A DNA stretch of 64,000 bases from Ptychodera flava (lineage: Eukaryota; Hemichordata; Enteropneusta; Ptychoderidae): assembly GCF_041260155.1 (NCBI RefSeq), contig NC_091933.1:38538793-38602792 (forward strand). The letters run 5' to 3'. Shown piece after piece: positions 1 to 11,700 of this stretch. The notes beneath the pieces were generated by a model. It was not told the origin of the DNA, made no database searches, and was given only the letters and a program-made list of their open reading frames with translations. Each line of letters begins with the position of its first letter. The first letter of the stretch is position 1. The position numbers and the translations under genes are program-made.

Positions 1-78
1 GTATTGAGGGGGAATCTAAAAAAATAAGATTTCAATCGTGATTCCCCCCCCACCACACCCATTTATGTGGACACAACC
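1..78 (-). mobile_element. Truncated copy of Harbinger-like MITE family C
   Basis: Read on the - strand, this piece begins GGTTGTGTCCACA, has a G-run, then GAATCACGATTGAAATCTTA. It matches the starts of the copies at 62398 and 63455. A TAA/TTA triplet lies just outside the end (79-81), the target type used by PIF/Harbinger elements. The rest of the copy lies beyond the left edge of the window. No coding sequence is visible. Confidence 0.6.
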
Positions 79-404
79 TAAGAAATAAGAAACCTTTAAT
101 TTCGCAACGAACGATAAGCAACGCTTTAGATACTAATACTTTTGTACTTTATATTAAATTGGTTCTTTGACTCACGAGAGGCAGCTATCGAGAGATTTAG
201 AAGCGGAACGTGTATATAGCGTTACTGCAATAAAAGAAAGCTAAATTTTACGGTCTGTATGCTGCATTATGTGGGCTCGCAGTGCGTCCATGCCGAACTC
301 AGCCTATATCTGTATCAAGTTTCGCATAGGGTGATACAGGGCTTTGACATGCGAATATCTCAGAAGTGCCAACCAGTATAGAACGATGGTTGATCTTTTT
401 TAGA

Positions 405-406
<2 letters not shown>

Positions 407-458
<52 letters not shown>
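407..458. repeat. (TA)n microsatellite
   Basis: About 26 uninterrupted AT dinucleotides. The YIYIYI reading frame across it is an artefact. Confidence 0.95.
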
Positions 459-461
<3 letters not shown>

Positions 462-2276
462 GGCAATAAGCCCATTCGGAAACGATGTGTCGAAGGTTGG
501 ACCATGAAGGTATACTATAGCTTGAATTACCTTAGGCCCTACATATAACTCTGGGATATAAGTGTAAACATTTGGAAGAAAATGCTTCTTTTGAAGCTGT
601 AATCAACATTCAATTAGGCTTGAACATCTAGGAAGTTTCTGTCGTGAAAGGCGCTTTGCGTCACATCCTGTTGCGTACACGACATTCGACAGGTGATATT
701 TGCGATCCTTTCGCTGTGTGGGGTCACCGAAAGCGCCATTCACAGTGGCGTCCACCAATCAAACGTCCGCGTCCTCTGTTTGCCTATTCACATGCAAAGG
801 AAGAGGCCGATTATAGTTACAAAGGGAAAAACGGCGAATAATCAAGGGTATAATGATACATTAACCGGCCTAAATATGCTCCCATTTTCGACGATTAGTG
901 ACGTCTGATTGACTACATGTGTCAGGAAACTTGTACGTGAACCTGTAAGGAATCATCATGAGGCGGTTTAGAGGGCCACACTATCCAGACACATCAATGT
1001 CATCATCATCTGTGCTGAAAGAGGTAGGTGCCATAATCCGTAAACAATGTGACTTTCGTGTTCGAGCAAAGGATCAACATGAACCACCAGTTACGTACAC
1101 TCTTGTATCGCTGGCCTTGTATCTGTTGTATTGAGCACGTATGCAGGGTTCATGTTGTCATATTTATAATACCTGAAGCAACAGCGTATTGTCACCGTAA
1201 AATAGCTAAATCATACGCAGTGTTGAAGTTTACATATGGCTACGTACAGATCGATTTTTTTTTCACGGGGAGACATATACAGGGATCACAGTGCAGTGAG
1301 CGCGACTATGCGTCCACAAAGATTTTTTTTCATCGGTGAACGAAGGGGGCGCTGTATGCCACCCGTAACCCCGAGCCACCCCGTGATGCCAGATGTCTCG
1401 ATTTCGCATGCTATTTGTTTGAACTGCGTCCTGATCGCGTCTCTTAGCAACTGACACAAATCACAGTAAAGGATGGTAAATATTAAAATATATTCTAGGA
1501 CACAAACGTAGAATTAGGTTAGCAATTGATTCTGGATCGAAGAACACATCTATTTACAATCGGAAGTAGACGAGGCAAAGTAGTATGTCGACATACAAAA
1601 ACTAGGCCTAATCTGAAACTTTTTCCTTGATTTTGTTAGATTTTTGCGGTACTTTTTTCAGAGCAGCACGGAATTGACAGACAACTGACACTGAGACTAG
1701 ATTAACTGTCTCTGACAATCAACTGCCAGGTTGCGTAATATAGGGCCAAATAGAACATACTTCATTTCGGGCGGATACATCCAAAGTTATTGAATAATTT
1801 ATTTAATTGAATGTTACAATTATCTCGTTTGACACTTTATGGAAGGCATGGCAAAATCGAGCCTTCAAAACTCAAGGTTTCTCCACTCTAGGCCTATATC
1901 CATCACTACCGCGTATAAACTACGGAAAGTAAAGTGGTACCATCTGCGCTCAAAGAGTGGTTTCTTCGATACAGAGGTATATTTTAAGCGGTCTACATCA
2001 AAGTAAACATCTATCAATAGTCGATTAAAAGCCGGTGTTCACCATAATTAAGCTGAAACATTTGTTTCAATTTAGCCTACTTCGCGAAAATGTCGCCGAA
2101 GAGAAAATAAAACGTGAGGAAACCGAGATAAAAAATTAAAAATTGATAAACTGGGGAGAAATAAGTGAAACCTTACTAAAGTATTCCTGCGTGGCAGTTA
2201 CACGCCTATGACTACAAACTGTGTCACGGGTTGCCTATGGTAGTTTGTTAAAAACGATGCACTTTTGTTCGCGTAG

Positions 2277-2284
2277 TATAAAGG
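2277..2284 (+). promoter_or_regulatory. Possible TATA box upstream of Prickle
   Basis: The string TATAAAGG lies about 430 bases upstream of the proposed Prickle start codon. If used, the leader would be about 400 nt and would contain upstream ATGs. Support is only the match and its position. Confidence 0.2.
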
Positions 2285-2613
2285 TACGGCAAGCGATTTA
2301 CATGAGAAGAGGTGGAGTCAATGGAGCCTGTTCACAACCAATAAGGCGGTATACTTTAGAACATAGTTCCCCGTAGGGTGCCATTCTAGCCCTCTGGTAA
2401 TTAGTAACAGTCGCGTTATCGTCCTCTTTGTGTATCTGAACCTCTACGTTACCATTTCGCAGTCGAATTTCGTCGAAAAACACGTCCTGACCGTGTCGTA
2501 ACACACAGGTGAACTACTTTGTTCCCGGTGGACTCTTCACGATTGGCAATACGGTCGGGTAAAAGGGGTCATTTTGGTGTGTGATGGCTCTCTCTATTTG
2601 CTATGTTTTCAAC

Positions 2614-2631
2614 ATGGCGGACTTCGTATAA
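2614..2631 (+). promoter_or_regulatory. Possible upstream ORF (MADFV) in the Prickle leader
   Basis: An ATG in the context AACATGGCGGAC opens a five-codon frame ending in TAA, 85 bases before the proposed main start. It could dampen translation if transcribed. ATGGCGGAC is also a YY1-like initiator motif, so it may instead mark a transcription start. Both readings are inference. Confidence 0.2.
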
Positions 2632-2716
2632 TTTACCCGTGTATGACGACGATTTTCGTTCACGCCGAGTAAACTTCTCCTGTCCTGGGCCCCAGTGAAT
2701 CACTACAGCGTCATTC

Positions 2717-2767
2717 ATGTCGGCGTTAGAGCCTCCCGCAGCGAGAAAAAAACAACGACGTGTTCCG
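2717..2767 (+). CDS. prickle: Prickle coding exon 1 (proposed start)
   Basis: ATG opens 17 codons ([17 protein letters not shown]) followed directly by a strong donor, CCG|GTAAGC. The phase (0) fits exon 2, whose first in-frame codon after the AG acceptor is AGT. Alternatively translation starts at the in-frame ATG at 3092 inside exon 2. A cDNA 5' end would decide. Confidence 0.55.
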
Positions 2768-5700
2768 GTAAGCCGTAGTACATGCTACACCGCTAGCGCT
2801 CAGCTGTAACATAGATGTACACCGTAGTAGCGAACAGTTTTCTTATATTCGGTTTGTATGTTTGAATGTGTAGACCTGGTCCTACGAATCTGTGCACGTT
2901 CCGCTCATTTCAGTGTAATTAGGTATACTAGAGTTTAATTTGTATTCTGTGCGACCACTTTCCACGAGACACTCCAGAAGTAGCTATCTCAAAGAGATTT
3001 GTATTGTGTGTGCGTAAAACGAACTCTAGTCTCTGTAACTGCCTTGACAAATTCCAAATGATTTACGTTTCAGAGTTTCCTAACCCATGACATGGACAAA
3101 GGAACGCCGTGTTTAAAATGTGGCGACCAGTGTCCAGGATTTTCCTTGCACTATTGGAGGTAAGTTTCCTTTTTTCCCATATCGCCAATACTCAAACACG
3201 AGATATAATGTGGAAAGGGCACACAAAGAAAATAATCCGACGAGGACGTCGTATTGGATTCCGCTTCACAGTCAGTATCTGTAAGATCTGGCGATGACCG
3301 ACACCGTGTGAGATGTTTCACTAAGGCCGCACAAACAATCGAACCAGGTGTTATACGTTACTTCCCGCAGGCGGCACTCACACATACTTGGACACAATCA
3401 GTAACATTATACATGTTGGGCCGGCAGTGGGCAATGCTTTCGTCTGTCAACACATGGCTGGTTGAGTGTACCACTTCGGCGACAGATGAACGCACATTCG
3501 AGGATTCCCTATCTACGATAGACCAATGACCCTGAAAATTAAAACAGTTATAAAAATCAAAACAGTCCAGTCTGTCCCACCGACAGATGAAATGGAATTC
3601 TGTGACCAACAAACTGACTCGAACTTATTGATATTTTTGGAAACACTGACCACAAGTTTCAGTGCCATTAGAAGCATATGTTAGTCACCCGGAAGACAAT
3701 AAAAAGAATTTTTAACTATGCGGACGTTGTTAAATGACTACATTAATGTAAAATTCCGTTTGAATTATATTTTTACGAGCAGGGCTTTGGAAGAAAAATT
3801 CTCTTCGAGACATTTGATATCCTGATTGACATTTGTATGGTTTCTGCCATTATACTAAAACTTTTTGGGGATCTGAAAAATTGTTAGATGTGCATTCCCG
3901 CAGGCAAGATGTGGAGCATTTTTTTTGTGCAGTCTCACTAAATTTTTATGTATTAATTTTCTGACATGATAAGGTCAACAAAGATACATCTGATACAGTA
4001 CAAGAATAATAGCCATGAATCCAGTCAGAAAAGGGTTGAGGTTATTCTGGTTGTTGTGCATCAGTACAGTGTTTGACCATGGATGTAAAAAATAAATATT
4101 TTTTACATCCAGTGTTTGACATTCTCTGGTATCCAATATTTGCATTCAGATAAACACAGGTTATAGTTGGAACACACATTCCTGATTGCTGTGCCAACCG
4201 AATGGCCAGGTCTAAAACAGAAAGTATGAGAACGCTCCATTATATTTGAAGTCCACCAATATTTTGCCTCCACACAAGCACCCCTCAGATAATTGATACA
4301 TGTATATCAAAACTGAGTACTCGTTCAGAAAATTTACTTTGCAAAATTGTCGTCAAATGAGAGACAATCTGTCAGCTTATCGTCTCTAGTAAACAAGTGT
4401 AAACTGTGGTGTCATGAATGGACAAAAAGACTTGTCCAGATTACTGGCATTGGGTAAAGAGCAGAAGTGACACCAAGTACACACACTAGATGTTCTGACT
4501 GGCATAAATCTAAACACAGCTAGTGGTGTTACTTACAGTTTTATGTCAGTACTCTTTATTGTACGTATAGGTGAGTATTTGAAGTCTGCCTCACAAGGTA
4601 ATTATGAACAAAAAAATTGTGACATGTACCTAAAATTCAGATATGGTCAGTGAATACTCTCCACAAACAGTACTACTGTGTGTTTGTTAAATAGCTGAAA
4701 TCTGATATTTTCATGAGGGTTTCTTCTGTACACTGTGAGACTTTACAATGTCTCCCTTCCTCTTGGATTATTGCCAGAAAATTTTCTTGACCGCTGTCCA
4801 GTTCATGAAAAAGGTGAACATTGTTGAATGATAAGATATTAAAATGGCCATGCAAAGCCCCTGTTGCCACATTTACACCTTATCTTTCATGGCCTAATGA
4901 TCAGATGGCTTCACTGCAGTTATCATTATCATAAATAAGTGTGCAGTTTGATTACATGTAATTACCACCTAATTAAGTTTTGGAGTACACGTTCATATGT
5001 CTTCAGAATTGGAAAAATAAAATGTTTGTTTGCCAAACAGTGAAAATAGGATACATTCCAAATTTATGTATGCAAATTACTGAACTCACAGCTGAGCTGA
5101 AGATTAGTGAAGCCAAGTGGCTTATGAAAATCTCAAATTTTGGCATTCCTGCATAATTGTACACGTATGCGAACAAGAAAGCTAGCAACAACTCACCATG
5201 AAAGTATTTTATGTCTGAGACAAAAGGTTTTGAAAACCACTGTGTGCGGATCATAATAGTTTTGTGAATTTTCTATCATTTTAGAAGCTTGGCGCTTGTA
5301 TGGCTTCAGCATCTTGAAATATGCTGAAAAGGATTGCAGATATGTTTTTGCCTCACTGCCTGACATAACAATAGAAACATTGACACATTTTCTATTGTCA
5401 CATAAATGTGTGCTGATGAGCTAAATGCCAATTTGACAACTCCAAGCTCCAAGGTGTTCTGTGCAGTGGATGTTGATTTATTCATTGCCTTGATGTTTGA
5501 TTTTTAGATTTATAGTACAAAACTATTCTCTCCAGAGAAAAATGTTTTGAAAACATCAACACTTTACCTTTACATTCAATGCCCTGTAGAAATAGTAAAT
5601 TCTTTAGGGTAGGATGGGAAACATTGCTGATTTGCGCTTTTCAATCATCTGCTAAAAATCAGTGCCATGTATTTCACTTACTAGCATGTAAGTTGTAAGA

Positions 5701-8700
5701 CCTGTGTTTTCTTTCTCCAGCAAGACTTTAAGAAAACCACAATCCGAAAAACTGACAAAACATTCAACATAAGCAGTTTGTACACATCCTTAAAAAACAG
5801 GAAATTATCTCCATAACCTTCATGATCAGATCAAGCGGTGCCGATTGTGTCTTACCATGAACAGTGGTGAAGATTTCACAATGACAATGCAAGGCCTTCA
5901 GACGATGACTTTACCATGACATGTGTACAGCCTGATTGATTCCTTGGGCAAGGTGTTTGTGTCATTGCAGAACACAGAAATCATTGTATGCCACTCACCT
6001 AGAATGCCCAGTCTACCGATGGTAACTCCAAAATATTTTAAGATCTTTGACCCTCCAATACTTTCTCATCAAAATCTGAGAACAGACTTCTTGTCACTTC
6101 TTTGACATTAGTATAAGTGGTGATTTCAATAATGTAGTCATGTTAATTATGTTTGACAAAAATTTTTTGACAAGTTATAAACAAGTCTACCATAAGTATG
6201 AAAAGTACTCACTGGTATGTAGACTATACATAACTCACTCCTCAACAAAAGCCCCCTTATTAATTAGTCTACATTTAAGCCACCAGCCATCAGATTCGTG
6301 AACTTTTCTTGTAAATAGAAACATTAATGAAATTTGACTTTTCAATTCAAAGATAGTTCCAAGCAAGACACTTTACTCTGCCATCAAACAAATCACTATT
6401 TATTACATTTCAGCCAAATGTCATCAGATTCTTAAAGAAATTTTCTGGCAAAAAGGGACTGAGTAAAATTTTACTTTTCAGGTTAAATTTTGTTCCAAGA
6501 AACCGAACTTATTCTGTAACTTAATAAAATGCTTTTTGAAAAAATTGTTTATGCGCAATAGAGAAAGAATGAAATTACTCATCCCTCTCTGACAAGAACA
6601 GAATTGCACTAATCCTTCCTTTGAATTTGAATATTGTTGTTCAAGTAGCCTGTTGGTTGGAAGGCTACCTGGTTCTCCCAAGATGTGCACAACAAGAAAA
6701 CATAGAGAGTCAAAATATCCATCTCAGACAACCAAATCTAGTAATTAAGGGGTATTTTGGTCTGAATGGTTTTAAAGATTTAAAGAAAAAGTAAACTGTT
6801 TCGGGCTTAAATTAAGACAATGAAGTGAATGGAGAGGCATTTATACCTACCTGTGTAGTCTTTGTCTGTGAGCATGATTCCCTAATACCAATCCAATTAC
6901 GTGGCTTGAACTCTTATATAGACTACTGTGAGTTGTGTGCTGATGCCCCCAAGCTGTCGTCACCTACTCATACACAGTATGTGTGATTCTTGGGGGTTCT
7001 CTCCAGCCCGAACCAGCTTCAATAATTTGAGTACAGTGTAAATGATTTGCCCATTTACTGGCTCACCTTTGACCTTATGGGAAAACTGAGACCGTGCTTG
7101 AGGAGAGAGTTTTGCATCGCTGACTTGATGGTCATTTTTCTGTCAGTTTTTCTTGTCTGACTGAAGATGTAGTGCAGGTGTTTGGACACACATTCATATG
7201 CAAATCTTTGTCTTACTGTGTGTGTGTGCCTGTGATTTTGTCCTGTGGAAAGCCTTTATATTGGCTGGAAATATATCCAAGTCTAGAATGTGGAAATCTT
7301 GAAAAACCTTATAACCCATAAACATACTATTTTTGCCCAGATAAACTCCAGTTACGACCAAACAGCAATGATCACTTTTCCAAACGTCTTCAGACACCGT
7401 ACATGTTTATCGTTCACTCTCCTTGTCATCACGAACAAAAAAAACTGCTTTGGTGGTATACGAAGGAGTCTTCATGTCTTTGTTCAAATTTATGCATCGT
7501 TACACGACAGAAACTCTTTTTTTCAGACAAAATTATGTAACAAGAACTCAAAATATAGCTTAGGTTGTAATCCATGTATTGAATAGATGTATTGTGCGTG
7601 TCTGAAATTGACAAGTTGCAAAACTGGCACAAAATTTGTATTCATCCAGGCGAACAGATATATCCTTAGTGGCTTGTCATATGAAAATTTTATGTTATAA
7701 CAAAAGAGCTGTTAGTAGCCGTACAGAAAGACTTTCACTGACAGTGTCTCTACATACAATCTTTTCTGAATAGTAGGTATTTGGAATATCTATGCACATC
7801 CAAAATGTAGGCAAACAATGAAGCTGTTTGTAGTGACTTAGACTTGTATGTTGCCAAGACCAAGCTAGATAGCTGTTTGCCATCTCCTATACTCTCTTGT
7901 GTACATGCTACATGATTTTGTATGGCTTCAATATCTGGTTTCTGTTTTTTGTTTGGCAAGAGCACTGAGGATTGATCAGGAATGTGCCAATCAGTATTCA
8001 TTAGTCGTGCTGGCAGTCTGTTCCATTAGTCAATTAGTGATTGTTTGCAGAATTTTAATATGCTGTTAATTATTTCCGCTATAAAAAGAAAATTAAGCAG
8101 TCTTGTGGCTAGGTAATTTCATCAGCCCTAGCGGAGGCCTTCTGCTGAAGTGTCAGTTGAGTACATGCATTTCCAAAAGTGGATTTTTAGGGATATTTAC
8201 CAGTGTTGTGAAACCAGCCCCGTTGATATGGCCAATTTGGTGTAGTGTTTGCATGGAGGTACATGTGACTTGACTTATATTGTATTACAGCTTTTTGAAA
8301 ACCTCGTCATCACACATTTTTGCTAAACCTGGTATTTGACTTGAGAAGATTACAGAGCTTGCGGGCCGGAAGGGTGTGAATGGGTGAAGTTTCCAGGTGT
8401 TCGGAGTAAAAGCATAGACCCTCAAGGGTCTGTGGTTAAAGAGGCTTTACTTTCTAGTGTAGAATGGTCATGCAAGTCACTGAATATATGGTGTCTTCTT
8501 GCCTTTTTGCAGATCAGTGGTTTGAGTCAGAGATTCCATGTATATTTGATTACCGACTTTGTTAACCGCTTTGACATTTCTTGAATTTCATACCAAGAGA
8601 TTACAAGTGTCTTGTGTTTGTCCAAGACAAACTAGCCTTACACAGACCTCTTTTCGGCCATTTCTAATCTACTAACTCTCATGTCAACGATTAGAATTAG

Positions 8701-11700
8701 CATTAGGGTTGGTGAAACACATTTGCTACGATGTTGACATTTTTCCATCGCTCACTTTTCATGGATGTCACGATCCCTCCTCTCTGTATATGTTTATATC
8801 TTGATGCATTGTTTTCTGACATACTCCAACAACTTCTCATGTATTCAGCAAATGCTTTACATACTGACTGATTGTTAGTGTGGCCAACAGAAAAAATTGA
8901 AAAGAGAAAGAACAGATGATAAGCTACAAATATCTACTTTTCAGCCTTTACCTTGCCTCACAGTGTTTTTTCTGCGCATGAGAAAAATGGTAATCTGTTC
9001 TAAAACTAGAAAAAGTGCCAGGGCACTGAAGTAAGGCGTAATGAAATAGTGGAATATTTTGTGTGTTTTACATTATTTTGTTTGTGTGTTCGGCTCCCAA
9101 AATCATGTCAAAATGTGGAGTTTTCAACTTGTTCAACACATCCAGGATAGGTCAAATTTCCATTGTTATTATCGACTACTTAATTATATCTGACCTAGAT
9201 TTAATTTGTCAACAATAAAGTTGCGTATTGTGCATAATCTGTTATATTCAAAGCTAATGCAGTGTTCTGTTTAGAGAAGAAATTTGCCAAAATTCAGGGA
9301 AATGTTGGAACTTTGGCAAATATTTCAGTATTTTTCCTGAAATCTTGAAAATCAGTGCATGGTGTATGTGGGTTTTTATTTGTAAAGGCTGATTGTATGA
9401 GTTCTCAGATAAAAGAATGATAGTAGAACAGATTGTACTCGTGCTTACATTCAGAAATGATACCTGAATAGAATGTCATATTTCTCATCATTTAGTCAGT
9501 GAAGTAAGGACTGGGGCTGCAATTCCTATTCAGGCCATGTTTTAATTCAGGGTAGACGTAGAACAGTGATGAAGATGCTTTTCAACAAGAATGTCGGAGC
9601 AGGGTAGTATAGTAGTACCTTTTCAATGTTTCAGCCAGAACAGGGTAACATGGTAGTTCCTGTACAACGATTATGTCTGAGAACAGCGTAGTGTAGTAGT
9701 CCCCGTAGTTCCTGTATAGCGATAATGCCTTAGAATGTAAGGCTAGTGTACTAGTAGTCAAAATTTAATGTTAAAACCAGAACAGGGTAATGTGGTAATT
9801 CCTGTACAATGATAATGCCAGAACAGGGTAATGTGGTAGTTCCTGTTCAATGGTAATGCCAGAACAGGGTTGTGTAGTACTAGTAGTCCCTGTTCAACTG
9901 TATGCCAGAACAGGGTAGCAGCAGCTGGTTCCTACTGCAACAAAACCTGGTAATGTCAGAACAGTTCAGTAATTCCCATGCAATGATAAAGCCAGAGAAC
10001 ATGACAGTGTTGCTGTTCAACTGTAAATGCCAGAACGGGGTAACATGGTTGTTCACATTCAATGGTGACGGCAGAACAGGGTAGACGTTGCTAGTCAATG
10101 ATAAAACCAAAACAGCGTTACAAGCAACCATTGAAAATCATGACACGTTACAGAACAGAACAGGCTTGCACAGTGTTGACTCAAGGTTACCAGAACAGAA
10201 CAGTCAAGAGGGTTCTTTTCTTCCTTATTTTTTGCTCCGCTATTGTCACGTAGCCAGCCAAACTCCAGTGAAAGCAATTGGCAACAATGTGTGCAGTGGG
10301 GCATCTCTGATGTATGACTGGTACGTCTCATGGACTTCAACACGTTTTTCAATCACTACTTTGCATTTTGCTTGTTGTGACTTTTTTTTCTGGTCAGCCC
10401 GAGGTATTTTGAGAACAAGAAGTAGATTTTCGGGTGACTGATGAAATTAATTGGCTGCTGTGTTGTACCAATCTAAACTCTTACTGGGCTTGGTATTTTT
10501 AAGTTGTTTTTGTTGAACTCTTTCAGAAAGGTCGTGAGTAATTGTTTCATGCAGATTGTAGATTGTTCACCAACTTCAAAAAATACAAATTTGCTATTGT
10601 AGCTATTATCCCATATACATGTACACAATTGTCGTAACTGATGACAATTTCAGTAGAAAATCCCTTAGCATCCATATCAGCATGAAACCTTCTGTAAATA
10701 TAAAATATCACATTTGGTATGTGAACTTTTCAAAGTGCGTTTGAATTCTTATGGCAATTTGATAAATATTTAGGATTATTTTCACTAAAAACAGGCTTAA
10801 TTTTGAGTCCAAACGTGAACTTCACATAGTAGCTGACCATTTTCCCAGTCCTTCTGAAGTTCTAGTGGCAATTTTAAATTTTAGGTTTATTTGTCACCAG
10901 AGACTGGTTTAATCTTGAGTCCCAATGGAATGTAAACACAAAACTACAGTAGTCTCTCAGACTTTGGTCTATGCGTCATCAGTGTAAGAATTCTGCACTC
11001 ATTCAAGGCACGATCCCCACACCACAGTAACTATATTGATAGCCATCAGCGCAATTGAGATAAAGGATTGTTACAATAAATACGGCTAACACATGGTCTG
11101 CTGGTCACTGTACACCGAAAGCTCCAATCAGAAATTATCAAATAGTGCATTAATGTCAGAAGGATGCATTCAAGTAGCTTAAGTAGTCACCCAATAAAAC
11201 AAAATGTACCGGTTAAAAAAACATCCACTTCATCAGTTTACTTTTGTATAAAATTTCCCGGGGGATCTTTTCAAATGATGCCCTTTTCGAGATTGCAGAG
11301 GACTTCCTGCCTGTCTCTCATTTCAGTGCATAATTTGTACCTCGAAGGTTGATTAATATAAACATATCTGTCGCCATGCTCCATTTTATTTCATTCTGAG
11401 TAAACCAATCAATCTGGTCGTCTGTCAGCGGGTAGCATTTTGGAGTCATGGTTTCCTGAAAAAGAAAAATGGAAAAAGGAATTGACATTAATAGGTCTAT
11501 TCCGCTGACTTTTACAAATGTCAACATTTCTCCTTTACAAATTGCCATTACACACAATTTTTTATTAAGTTAACATTTACAGCATTGACTGGCCTGCCAA
11601 TCTTACAAGTCCAAGATACAAAAAAGTAGCAATTCTCCATTTTTGCTCAGAAAGGGTTATTTTTGGAGAGGATCTTAACACGATAAGCCTCAGATGAAAC

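Larger units (their letters stand above)
79..2716. other. Upstream region of Prickle, no gene recognised
   Basis: No convincing coding exon was found on either strand; the open frames are short and match nothing I know. The stretch holds a (TA)n microsatellite at 407-458, a TATAAAGG at 2277-2284 and a tiny upstream reading frame at 2614-2631. The last few hundred bases probably include the Prickle promoter and 5' leader. Confidence 0.5.

Noticed and set aside
366-548. 60-codon frame with a Tyr-Ile run
   Set aside because: It is produced by the (TA)n microsatellite; no gene-like context.
2298-2504. 68-codon - strand frame just upstream of Prickle, possible divergent gene
   Set aside because: No recognisable homology or signals beyond an open frame; it lies in the probable Prickle promoter and leader.
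10088-10441. 117-codon frame in Prickle intron 2
   Set aside because: It starts inside the minisatellite and has no family resemblance; intronic chance frame.
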